Shown here: positions 6,281 through 13,164 of the stretch, piece by piece
Position numbering within the stretch: the stretch's first letter is position 1
How the letters are laid out: the number at the start of each line of letters is the position of its first letter
DNA from: Deltaproteobacteria bacterium
GTDB taxonomy: Bacteria; Desulfobacterota; Binatia; UBA9968
Length of the DNA stretch: 21,274 nucleotides
NCBI GenBank assembly: GCA_016183145.1
Contig: JACPFE010000034.1
Location: 1-21,274 of the forward strand
Direction: 5' to 3'
The notes under the pieces: generated by a model
Told to the model about the DNA's origin: nothing
Database searches by the model: none
What the model saw: the letters and a program-made list of their open reading frames with translations, nothing else
Made by a program: the position numbers and the translations under genes

Positions 6281-7065
6281 TATCGGAACCTTTCCAGCGC
6301 TTTCTTAGTGACACTGCCAAAGAATGCCTTGTTTTTCAACCAACGCATTTCTAACAGTCGGTGAACGAGTTTCGCTTCGTCCAGTTCAAATTCTTGATCC
6401 GTGAACACATCAATGTCGAGGATCACGCCCACGCCTGCTCCTCCATTTCCCGTTGATGGCTGTATCGTCCGAATCAGATTGATGCCGTACGGATGTCCGG
6501 GCACGGCTAGCCTGTCGTGATGCATAAAGCCATGGAATGGTAGCTCCATGCCAAAGGGCGATGTTGGCGCCGGTTGGATGTAGTCTTCAAAGCGCAGCTC
6601 ACCAGGAGGAAGTTGAAGACGGTTGATGAACCGGACGCCGATCCGATGAATCGCCATTGGTTGCGCAAGTTCTCGAAAGATGTTCCAGAGTCTCAGCCCT
6701 TCCCCGGAAAATTGCTTCCACTCGGTATAGGGCTCCAGTCGGCTAAACACGAAGCCATCACGGTTAAACTGCGCGATATGCTTCTCATCGGAGGAGCGGA
6801 ATCGTACCCCTTTCCAACCAACGTCCCGGACTAACTGGCTAGGGGGTTTCCCGGGTTCGAGCTTGACCTCACCGTGGAACTGTCGCTGCGAATCGAGAAA
6901 GCCGTAAGCTTCCAAACTGGGTTCAAGACGCGAACGGACGGAAGACTCTGCCAATTTCTGAGCGGCACGTGCCCGAATGTCAATGACGGCCTCAACGATC
7001 GGCGCGTGAGGCAAATGCTCAAAACTCTCGTCGGTTTTGATTTCCACTAATGCTGGCGTGCTCAC
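6280..7065 (-). CDS. TIGR04255 family protein
   Basis: The 261-residue product starts with the family-type motif HLPHAPIVEAVIDIRA (residues 18-33). It continues with GWKGVRFRSSDEKHIAQFNR, RLEPYTEWKQF, the block IHRIGVRFINRLQLPP and a C-terminal half with GVILDIDVFTDQEFELDE, ending near LVHRLLEMRWLKNKAFFGS. TIGR04255 proteins are scattered widely among bacteria and archaea, about 250 residues long, and have no established function. The start is GTG at 7065, with no ribosome binding site; a -10-like TAGAAT lies only a few bases upstream, suggesting leaderless translation. It heads a three-gene coupled set inserted between gspM and gspC. Confidence 0.88.
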   Translation of the reverse strand: MSTPALVEIKTDESFEHLPHAPIVEAVIDIRARAAQKLAESSVRSRLEPSLEAYGFLDSQRQFHGEVKLEPGKPPSQLVRDVGWKGVRFRSSDEKHIAQFNRDGFVFSRLEPYTEWKQFSGEGLRLWNIFRELAQPMAIHRIGVRFINRLQLPPGELRFEDYIQPAPTSPFGMELPFHGFMHHDRLAVPGHPYGINLIRTIQPSTGNGGAGVGVILDIDVFTDQEFELDEAKLVHRLLEMRWLKNKAFFGSVTKKALERFR

Positions 7066-7073
7066 AGGGGTCT

Positions 7074-7079
7074 ATTCTA
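7074..7079 (-). promoter_or_regulatory. -10 element suggesting a leaderless transcript for the cassette
   Basis: TAGAAT on the minus strand (5 of 6 to consensus) ends 8 nt before the GTG at 7065, with a weak TTCAAT 16 nt upstream as -35. The start point would fall at about 7066-7068, leaving almost no 5' leader. This fits the lack of a ribosome binding site. Confidence 0.4.
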
Positions 7080-7296
7080 GTCGGAATTCGCACGAATTGA
7101 AAAGGGGGCCGGACTGGCTGGGCTTTTGTCAGACGCAATGTCGTTCTGAAGGTCTCCCTTATCCTGGTCAGCCTGCTCAGCTTTTGACGACAACACGGGA
7201 ACGAGATGATCAGGCCTGATATTTGCTATTTGGGCTCATTGTCTGCGAACGAAAATAACAGCGCTTAGCGTTGGTCGGCCTCGGAAATGTCACGCC
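7080..7296. other. Gene-free spacer between the cassette promoter and the MITE
   Basis: No convincing gene is seen on either strand. It holds a perfect 12-bp palindrome ATCAGGCCTGAT at 7209-7220, which could be an operator or a chance site. The rest is unremarkable. Confidence 0.4.
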
Positions 7297-7422
7297 TGGG
7301 TAGTGGTTCAGTTTGATTTCAACGCCGCATCGATGTAGGGGCAGGCCTACGTGCCTGCCCTCCGAACGGGCAACCACATAGGGTTGCCCCTACAAATTTT
7401 GGCGAAACTGAACCACTACCCA
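7297..7422. mobile_element. MITE-like element, 126 bp, with perfect 18-bp terminal inverted repeats
   Basis: TGGGTAGTGGTTCAGTTT at 7297-7314 is matched exactly by its reverse complement at 7405-7422. CGCC flanks both ends (7293-7296 and 7423-7426), a possible 4-bp target duplication. The interior has a nested inverted pair, TGTAGGGGCA and TGCCCCTACA, around GGCAGGC/GCCTGCC-like and GGGCAACC/GGTTGCCC hairpins, a pattern seen in short dispersed repeats of many bacterial genomes. It has no coding capacity, so it would need a transposase supplied elsewhere. It lies 47 bp downstream of gspM, at the edge of the inserted islet. Confidence 0.75.
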
Positions 7423-7469
7423 CGCCCGTTTCCCCACCGTCGCGTCGAAGAGCGGCGCGCTACGGAGAC

Positions 7470-8129
7470 CTACTCAGCGCCACTCTTGCTTTTGGCGGCG
7501 GGGGCTTCGGTTTTCGCGGGCGCCGGAGCCTGGGCGCGGGCGTAGCCGGCGACGGTGAGGCTGACGCGGAGATTTTGAATCGCGACCTGGGGGGCGACCC
7601 GCGGCTGAGGAACTCCCACCGGCCGAAACAGCGAGCGCACGTTGATCTCATCCACGACCAGCAACTTTGGCGAGGTATCGATCGCTCTCACGAGGTTGGC
7701 GATCTGATCGATCTGGCCGCCGATCTCCATCTGAATGGCGATCTTAGCGAACGATCCCACCGTCTCCGGATTAAGCACTCTCGTGGTAATGACCTGCGTG
7801 CCTCCTTTGACGGCCAAATTTTGCACCGTGTCTTGCAGGTCCGAGGCGCTGACCGACGGCGTATCGCCGGTTATCAGTTTGGGCTCCCGGGCTTTGATCT
7901 CATTGCGCGCGGCTTCGAGGCCGAAGGCAAACTCGTCTTTGCGGGCGAGATAGCGCAGGTTCTTTTCCAGCAGTTGAGGCTGCAATTCGAGTTGGCTTTT
8001 CACCCATTCGCGCCGCTCAAGATAGGGTCCGACGACAAACTGCCGCGCCAGGAGAATGATCAGGATCGCGAGGGTCGCGCCCACCAGTCCTCGCTCCCTG
8101 CGCGAGAGTCTTTCCCAAAAACGCTTCAT
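7470..8129 (-). CDS. gspM: GspM, inner-membrane platform protein of T2S
   Basis: The 219-residue product has a short basic cytoplasmic start (MKRFWERLSRRERGLV), one transmembrane segment (about 16-33), a coiled-coil region and a periplasmic ferredoxin-like domain (about 95-195). It ends in an Ala/Pro/Lys-rich tail. This is the GspM/PilO architecture; it pairs with GspL in the platform. The ATG overlaps the gspL stop as ATGA. Length and order L-M fit T2S. PilO of type IV pili is the alternative, but the neighbouring gspC and gspK make T2S more likely. Confidence 0.88.
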   Translation of the reverse strand: MKRFWERLSRRERGLVGATLAILIILLARQFVVGPYLERREWVKSQLELQPQLLEKNLRYLARKDEFAFGLEAARNEIKAREPKLITGDTPSVSASDLQDTVQNLAVKGGTQVITTRVLNPETVGSFAKIAIQMEIGGQIDQIANLVRAIDTSPKLLVVDEINVRSLFRPVGVPQPRVAPQVAIQNLRVSLTVAGYARAQAPAPAKTEAPAAKSKSGAE

Positions 8130-9727
8130 GGCTTCGCAGTCTTCTCAGTCGGCTTTACCGCTTTTTCGTCCGCCTTCACTGCCTTCTCACTTGGCTTCAC
8201 CGCCTTCTCGTCCGCCTTTACCGCCTTTTCGATTTTGGCTTTTTCCAGAGTGGCCTTGAGCGAAAAAGTTTCGCGGTTGTCACGGCCACGGTTGGAGGGC
8301 GCGGTGAAGCCGACGTTTTCGAGCAGCGGCGAGCGCTCCAAGACCGGAATCAACGCGGAGGCGTTCTCGGCATTGCCCTGAACCTCGAGACTTTGATCCC
8401 GAAAGCGAAAATTAGAGAGGTAAGCGTTGGTCGGCACCAGCTTGGTAAGCTCATCGAGGACGCGAAGGATTTCGCCCTTGCGCCGGTCGAGATCCGTCAG
8501 CACCGTCAATTCCTTGCGTAGCCGGGCTAGTTCGCTCTCTTCCTGTCTCAGCGCGGCCACCACCGGTTCGAGTTTTTGATTTTCCCGTTCCAACTGGCGC
8601 AGGCGCAGCTCATCTTTGACGGCGAAACTCGCGACCCAGCCGATCGACGCGAGCAGCACCAACGCGAGCAAAATAACATTGAGGCGCGAAAACGTCTTCC
8701 ACCCCGGGTCAACGGCTCCTTGCTCGCGCAGCATTCCCCGGACTAACGGCGCTTCGCGCACGCCGCGAAGGGCCGCCCCGAGGGCCGGCAAATAATAGCT
8801 ATGAGTGATCGCCCGGGCTCCCATCAGGCGTTTGCTGCCGAGGGCCACCAGATCCACGTAGGGCGGCGTTTCGAGATCGGCCGAGCGAAACAATTCATCA
8901 ACGTCGCCCCAGCCGTAAAGGTCCGGCGAACGCTCGAGACATTCGCGCAGTAATTCCTTTACCGGGCCCTGCGCCCAACCCGATTGCGGCGCCCAATGCG
9001 AGAAGAGCAATTGAGGCGTCGGGCGCCAGCCATTGGGCTGGTTTTGAATGCCGATCAGTTCCCAATCATGATCATGGCCGCCGATGACCGCCGCTGAACC
9101 CGAAAAATCCCCTTTGCAGAAGAGCAAGACATTCGCCATCGCCGTGACCGTGGTCTCCACGCCTCGGGGCCGAATGCCGATTGACTCCAAAACGCCGAGC
9201 GTGCCGGCGAGGGACTTTTTCGGAATCGCCAACAGATACACGCCGATCTTGTCTCCCCGCTTCCCCATCGGAACAAAATCGTAAAAAACATCCTCGCGGC
9301 GAAACGGCAACTGCCGTTCGATCTCGTACTCGATCGCCTGGGACAAATTGGCTTCCGCCGCCAGCGGCAAAAACAGTTGCTGAACGATCGCCTGCTCTTG
9401 CGGCACGCAAACAAACAACGAGTCCCTGCCCGCGTTGAAGTGGGGCAGGAGCGAGAGCAACGCCTGTTTAAACGCGCGCTCGCGGGATTCGCTTTCAGCC
9501 TTCAAAGCGATTTCCCTGACGTCTTCGGCGATCCATCCGGTCAACTCGGAGATCGCTTGCTGGCTTTCGCCCAGCGGCAAGACGCGATCTTCCTGCTCGA
9601 CCAGGGAAAGGCTCAAGAAGTTCTTGCGCATGCGCACCAGCACCAGGCGGTCGCGCATGACATAGAGGCCCACGCTTCTGAGAAAGTCGGCGCGGAAAAG
9701 ATTTTGGATCCAGGGGGGAGCGATCAT
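8126..9727 (-). CDS. gspL: GspL, inner-membrane platform protein of T2S with repeat tail
   Basis: The 533-residue product has an actin-like PilM/GspL cytoplasmic domain (about 15-335), a transmembrane segment (350-369, VILLALVLLASIGW), a coiled coil (371-425) and a PilN/GspL ferredoxin-like periplasmic domain (about 426-495). The cytoplasmic domain recruits the GspE ATPase to the membrane; the periplasmic part pairs with GspM. The C-terminus (500-530) is a run of four near-identical 7-residue units, AVKADEK alternating with AVKPSEK or AVKPTEK, which is not a family feature. ATG at 9727 has only a weak AAGAA-like upstream site. It is separated from gspK by a 337-bp gap containing a REP pair, unlike the overlaps elsewhere in the operon. 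Confidence 0.88.
   Translation of the reverse strand: MIAPPWIQNLFRADFLRSVGLYVMRDRLVLVRMRKNFLSLSLVEQEDRVLPLGESQQAISELTGWIAEDVREIALKAESESRERAFKQALLSLLPHFNAGRDSLFVCVPQEQAIVQQLFLPLAAEANLSQAIEYEIERQLPFRREDVFYDFVPMGKRGDKIGVYLLAIPKKSLAGTLGVLESIGIRPRGVETTVTAMANVLLFCKGDFSGSAAVIGGHDHDWELIGIQNQPNGWRPTPQLLFSHWAPQSGWAQGPVKELLRECLERSPDLYGWGDVDELFRSADLETPPYVDLVALGSKRLMGARAITHSYYLPALGAALRGVREAPLVRGMLREQGAVDPGWKTFSRLNVILLALVLLASIGWVASFAVKDELRLRQLERENQKLEPVVAALRQEESELARLRKELTVLTDLDRRKGEILRVLDELTKLVPTNAYLSNFRFRDQSLEVQGNAENASALIPVLERSPLLENVGFTAPSNRGRDNRETFSLKATLEKAKIEKAVKADEKAVKPSEKAVKADEKAVKPTEKTAKP
8138..8230 (-). repeat. 21-bp tandem repeat in the gspL 3' end
   Basis: Four and a bit units of 21 bp encode the Lys/Ala/Glu-rich 7-residue repeats at the GspL C-terminus. 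The units alternate (ADEK, PSEK, ADEK, PTEK), suggesting duplication of a 42-bp block. Such repeats change copy number by slippage. Confidence 0.7.
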
Positions 9728-10064
9728 GGTTCTTGTGACTGCCTTTTTATCTGATAGGAGTTCCGATCGATTCGTCGGCTGCGTCGATGATGAGTCGCTT
9801 CATAAATCGAACAACCCTCCGCTGCACGCCGAAGGAATTGAAGCGTGCTGGCTTGAAGCCGACCGGAAAATGACCCAGACCGTCATTCCCGCGCACGCGG
9901 GAATCCAGTTCTTTTGCAATCCAGCCTGGATGCCCGCCTCCGCGGGCATGACGAACTGGGTTGCTCTTGTCGCTGCATACGGTGCTCATGTTCACTTGGC
10001 TCACATTTCGCCGAATCTTACTTCGCCTAAAGGCGAGGGCTTTCAACCATCCCCGAAAGAGACA
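9728..10064. other. gspK-gspL intergenic gap
   Basis: The only clear content is the inverted REP pair at 9881-9952 and a small TCGCC-TAAA-GGCGA hairpin near 10023-10036. An ORF across it (9747-10046, minus) is largely translated REP sequence and is not a gene. The gap breaks the otherwise overlapping operon and may hold a secondary promoter for gspLM, though none stands out. Confidence 0.5.
9881..9952. repeat. Inverted pair of REP palindromes
   Basis: GTCATTCCCGCGCACGCGGG (start of the first unit, ending ATCCAG) is followed about 15 bp later by a second unit in the opposite direction (CTGGATGCCCGCCTCCGCGG ending GCATGAC). Each is a GC-rich palindrome of the common GTCATxCCCGC...GCGGGxATCCAG type. 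Paired opposed units are the usual BIME arrangement and often sit between co-transcribed genes, where they can stabilise or attenuate mRNA. Confidence 0.8.
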
Positions 10065-11081
10065 TTAATTCCCGGAAACTTGGTTATCCCGATCGATCCA
10101 TCTGACGATTTCGAACCGCTCCTGGCCGCCGGCTGCCCGCACCACGCCGCGCACCCGGCGGCGCACCCGGGATTCGGCGGGCTGCCCCTCGGCTTCGACG
10201 GAAACCACCGAGGGATTGGTAAACACGAAATTCTGCAGCCTGGGATCTCCCGTTCCGCCGCCGAGCAAAGCGAGCAAGTCCGGCAGGCTCTTGTCCGAGA
10301 GTTTTTTCCTTTCTTCAACAAAGCTGCGGCACTTTTCCAAGGGTACGCCCGTGAGCGCGTGGATCACCTCTGCCGATGCGGTGCGCAGATTGACCCGGTC
10401 GTTGGGGCTGTCGACGGTAAATAACTGTTTCAAGCCAACGACGGACCCGCCCTCGGGCACAGCGCCGTCTTCGCTGGAGCCGTAGAATAGCGCCGTGGTC
10501 ACTTCTCTCACCCAGAGCAGATCCTCCACCGTATCGAAAGGACCATTTTTGGCGCTGTAGGGCGCCGGCAACGATTGATAGTAATCGCTTTCCGCTCCGT
10601 TGATGCGATGGAGATCATCCGCATCGCGCCAGTCCAGGATGGAATCGACCAGAATGGAGCGGCGCGGCTCTTGCACGCCTAAATTAGTAAAGATGCGGCG
10701 CAATAAATTCTCATCGGCGCGGTTGATGTTGATCTTACCCCCTTCGTCGATCAGCCGAAACCGGTAACCGCTGCCCTGCGGGCCATCGGTCCAAGTGCCG
10801 GCGAACAGATCCGCGGGCGCCTGGCTCTGCTGTCGCTGGCGGCTCGAAGTTTGTTGCAGAAAGTCATAGAGCGCGCGCTCGAACCCCGCCAGCGCCAGAT
10901 AATAGCCCTGGGTCTCGTCGCCGTAGCGGTGCGCCGCCGAGGCTTCATCGCGCACCGACGCGCTGAACTCGAACGCAACGACGAACAAAAATATAAAAAT
11001 CCACAGCACCACGATCAGGGCGACGCCGCGCTCATTCGACAAAGCGGCAGATCGAAGGGCCATTTTCAATCTACGCCTCAT
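10065..11081 (-). CDS. gspK: GspK, minor pseudopilin capping the T2S pseudopilus
   Basis: The 338-residue product has a type III prepilin leader ending ERG before VALIVVLWIFIFLFVVAFEF, and lacks the Glu at +5, as expected of GspK. The body contains GYYLALAGFERALYDFL, the alpha-domain regions GGKININRADENLLRRIF and ILDWRDADD, and NDRVNLRTASAEVIHAL, which resembles the family's helix-hairpin-helix-like motif. GspK forms the pseudopilus tip with GspI and GspJ. ATG at 11081 overlaps the gspJ stop as ATGA. It is the last gene of the tightly coupled E-K block. Confidence 0.92.
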   Translation of the reverse strand: MRRRLKMALRSAALSNERGVALIVVLWIFIFLFVVAFEFSASVRDEASAAHRYGDETQGYYLALAGFERALYDFLQQTSSRQRQQSQAPADLFAGTWTDGPQGSGYRFRLIDEGGKININRADENLLRRIFTNLGVQEPRRSILVDSILDWRDADDLHRINGAESDYYQSLPAPYSAKNGPFDTVEDLLWVREVTTALFYGSSEDGAVPEGGSVVGLKQLFTVDSPNDRVNLRTASAEVIHALTGVPLEKCRSFVEERKKLSDKSLPDLLALLGGGTGDPRLQNFVFTNPSVVSVEAEGQPAESRVRRRVRGVVRAAGGQERFEIVRWIDRDNQVSGN

Positions 11082-11809
11082 TTCGCCAGCAGGCTCACCA
11101 TGATGGGAAAGGTCCAGCGGACTTCCTTGCCCGCCTCCGTGCGATAGCTGAGCCTGACCGCCCGCGGCAGGACCTTACGCTCCGCGGCATCCCAGCTCTC
11201 CTCCCACTGTTCGCCATCGCTCTGGGGATCGAGATAGGCGAAGCGGAGCTGTTTAATTCCTTCCCGTAAGACGACGCTGTTGCGTTGGCCGCCCGCCCCG
11301 CCCTCCTCGCCGAGCCGCACCGGCAGCTCCTCCGATAAGGTCAAAGCCCCCTCGCCACTCTCCCCCTCTTGCCATGAAACACGCACCAGCGCCATTCCCC
11401 GCCCACCCAAAGCGAGGGAAGACGCCGAGACAAAAGACAGTTGTTGTTCCTCGCCCTGGTAATAGATCGCCGGATCTTGCGGTGTCGTCCGATAGGGATG
11501 AGAAGAGCGAACATAGCTTCCCATCAGATCCGCGAAGGCGCGCAGTTGCTGATTCTTTTCGAAGCTCAACTGGCTTCTCTCCATCGCCTTCTGGCCGAGC
11601 GCTAGCGCGCCGTAAAGAATCGCGCCCATCAAGGCAAAGATCGTAAGCGCGAGCACGACCTCGACGAGGGTAAAACCGGCGTTCGACCCTTCGACTCCAG
11701 CCCCGGCCTTGGCCGGGGCCTCCGGCTCAGGATTCCGCCCTACGGGCGTAGTGGAAGGCGCCACGGGCTTGCCCGTGGGGCTCCACGAATTTCTTGAGGC
11801 GCGCGCCAT
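11078..11809 (-). CDS. gspJ: GspJ, minor pseudopilin with an enlarged leader
   Basis: The prepilin peptidase site is NAG before FTLVEVVLALTIFALMGAIL, followed by a beta-rich domain with RSSHPYRTTPQDPAIYYQGE and a C-terminal LSYRTEAGKEVRWTFPIM, as in GspJ. The leader from ATG 11809 to the cleavage site is about 44 residues, far longer than usual, and most of it is encoded by GC-rich palindromes (11701-11786). No other start codon lies between the palindromes and the cleavage site, so the long leader appears obligatory. The start is 5 nt after the gspI stop. GspJ works with GspI and GspK at the pseudopilus tip. Confidence 0.9.
   Translation of the reverse strand: MARASRNSWSPTGKPVAPSTTPVGRNPEPEAPAKAGAGVEGSNAGFTLVEVVLALTIFALMGAILYGALALGQKAMERSQLSFEKNQQLRAFADLMGSYVRSSHPYRTTPQDPAIYYQGEEQQLSFVSASSLALGGRGMALVRVSWQEGESGEGALTLSEELPVRLGEEGGAGGQRNSVVLREGIKQLRFAYLDPQSDGEQWEESWDAAERKVLPRAVRLSYRTEAGKEVRWTFPIMVSLLAK
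11701..11786. repeat. Cluster of three perfect palindromes inside the gspJ leader
   Basis: CCCCGGCCTTGGCCGGGG (11701-11718) and CCACGGGCTTGCCCGTGG (11761-11778) each form an 8-bp perfect stem with a TT loop. CGCCCTACGGGCG (11736-11748) is a third small stem. The second is enclosed by an outer GTGGA/TCCAC pair (11751-11786). The cluster looks like one or more short dispersed palindromic elements that landed in coding sequence without breaking the frame. Confidence 0.7.
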
Positions 11810-11814
11810 GACGG

Positions 11815-12225
11815 TTAATTTTTTTTGGTCAAGCGCAGAGTCTTCAATTCCACGAGCCGCTCTCGCCCCGTATTATGCAAACGCAGCTCCATGGTTACTT
11901 CTTTGAGTTCCCATGCGCTCGACAATGACGGATCGGCGGACGGGTTTTCCGCCCGCCGCACAAACACTTTCCAACGGCCCACATCCTGGAGTGATCCCTG
12001 CTCGGAACCCTGCTCCAGCTTGGTGGTGACGAGGAAATCATCCATGACCTGGCGGCCGTAGGTCATCGCCTCGGTCTGATCGGCGCTGCGGGAGCCCAAG
12101 CGAAGCCCCATGGAAAAGACTTCGATGACGGTGACGACGCCGAGCCCGACGATCGTCATCGCCACCAAAACCTCCAGCAGCGTAAATCCTCCCTGCCGCG
12201 CGCCGCAGTGTTTCATAGCTTTCAT
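11815..12225 (-). CDS. gspI: GspI, minor pseudopilin
   Basis: The 136-residue product has the leader MKAMKHCGARQGG cut before FTLLEVLVAMTIVGLGVVTV, with Glu at +5. A short globular domain follows (MTYGRQVMDDFLVTTKLEQG, then WKVFVRRAE and LKEVTMELRL). GspI nucleates the tip complex with GspJ and GspK. ATG at 12225 overlaps the gspH stop as ATGA; a second in-frame ATG three codons on would also serve. Length is normal for the family. Confidence 0.9.
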   Translation of the reverse strand: MKAMKHCGARQGGFTLLEVLVAMTIVGLGVVTVIEVFSMGLRLGSRSADQTEAMTYGRQVMDDFLVTTKLEQGSEQGSLQDVGRWKVFVRRAENPSADPSLSSAWELKEVTMELRLHNTGRERLVELKTLRLTKKN

Positions 12226-12689
12226 GACTTTTCGCCCGGCACGACTTGGATTTTCCCCGTGAGCGGTTCCAGGCGGATCGCGTAGGAGACCGAACTACGG
12301 CCGCCCGACAAGGCGATGGACCCCCCATGGCTGCTCCCGTTCGGGAAGAAAACGAATCGGCGCGCCTCGCGGTGGACGATTTCGCCGCCGACGACCGCGG
12401 TAAATTTCACATCCGTCGGTAGATGGACCTCGGCGCCGCGTGCCGCCCGATAATTATTTTGCTCGAGATCGAGAATGAGAAGCTGCGGCATCCCCTCGTC
12501 GATGGCCCGGCTGCGCAGGTTGCGCGCCGCCGCCGCCAAGCCGAAGGCGCTGCGCCTCACCTCCCGGTCCTGCATACCTTTCTCGACGTTGGGCAGAACG
12601 ATGACGGTGGCCAGCCCCAGGAGCATCAAGACCAACATCAGTTCGATGAGAGTAAAGCCGCGAGCAGGGCTACCAGCTGGTGAGGTCAC
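12222..12689 (-). CDS. gspH: GspH, minor pseudopilin
   Basis: The prepilin site is SPARG before FTLIELMLVLMLLGLATVIV, and the globular part has LAAAARNLRSRAIDEGMPQL and a C-terminal block RFVFFPNGSSHGGSI, typical of GspH/FimT. The start is set at GTG 12689 rather than at an ATG 54 nt further upstream. This gives a normal 11-residue leader and has AAGGGGA 5 nt before it. The gene therefore begins inside the last codons of gspG, a 20-nt overlap. GspH joins the minor pseudopilins that prime the pseudopilus. Confidence 0.9.
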   Translation of the reverse strand: MTSPAGSPARGFTLIELMLVLMLLGLATVIVLPNVEKGMQDREVRRSAFGLAAAARNLRSRAIDEGMPQLLILDLEQNNYRAARGAEVHLPTDVKFTAVVGGEIVHREARRFVFFPNGSSHGGSIALSGGRSSVSYAIRLEPLTGKIQVVPGEKS

Positions 12690-13164
12690 GATTGTCCCCT
12701 TCGCCGCCCGGCGCACCGTCGGCGCCATAGGAAACGATGTCATATGGGCCGTGAGTTCCTGGACTCTTGTACATGTACGATTTGCCCCAGGGATCCAGCG
12801 GCAGATCCTTTTTAAGATAAGGGCCGTCCCAGCGATCCAGCGTTCCCGGCTTTTGCCGCAGCGCCTGCAAGCCCTCTTCCGTGCTCGGATAGCGCCCCAC
12901 GTCCAGGCGAAAGGTGTCCAGCGCGGTGCCGAGCAGCTCGATCTGAGCCTGCGCCGCCTTGAGCTTCGCTTTTTCCTCCTGGCGGATGAATTGCGGCAGC
13001 ACCAGCCCGGCCAGCAGACCGATAATGATCACGACGACGATGAGCTCGACGAGCGTGAAGCCACGAGAATCAGCCAGCAGTCGGCGCAAGACACGAGACG
13101 GAAAATTCTGGCAGCCACCTGCAATCTGCTGTCTACTTATTGATTTTTCAGAATGGCAAATCAT
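12670..13164 (-). CDS. gspG: GspG, major pseudopilin
   Basis: It has the prepilin site DSRG before FTLVELIVVVIIIGLLAGLV, the conserved PQFIRQEEKAKLKAAQAQIE helix, and the C-terminal calcium-binding type region GTHGPYDIVSYGADGAPGGE with DNRDLTSW at the end. The start is uncertain. ATG at 13164 gives a 35-residue leader and overlaps gspF by 17 nt. TTG at 13089 gives a 10-residue leader, which is more usual but lacks a clear ribosome binding site. GspG polymerises into the pseudopilus that pushes cargo through the secretin. Confidence 0.92.
   Translation of the reverse strand: MICHSEKSISRQQIAGGCQNFPSRVLRRLLADSRGFTLVELIVVVIIIGLLAGLVLPQFIRQEEKAKLKAAQAQIELLGTALDTFRLDVGRYPSTEEGLQALRQKPGTLDRWDGPYLKKDLPLDPWGKSYMYKSPGTHGPYDIVSYGADGAPGGEGDNRDLTSW

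Noticed and set aside
9747..10046. Minus-strand ORF of 99 codons between gspK and gspL
   Set aside because: Its only familiar stretch (RHARGGGHPG, RVRGNDG) is the usual translation of REP palindromes.
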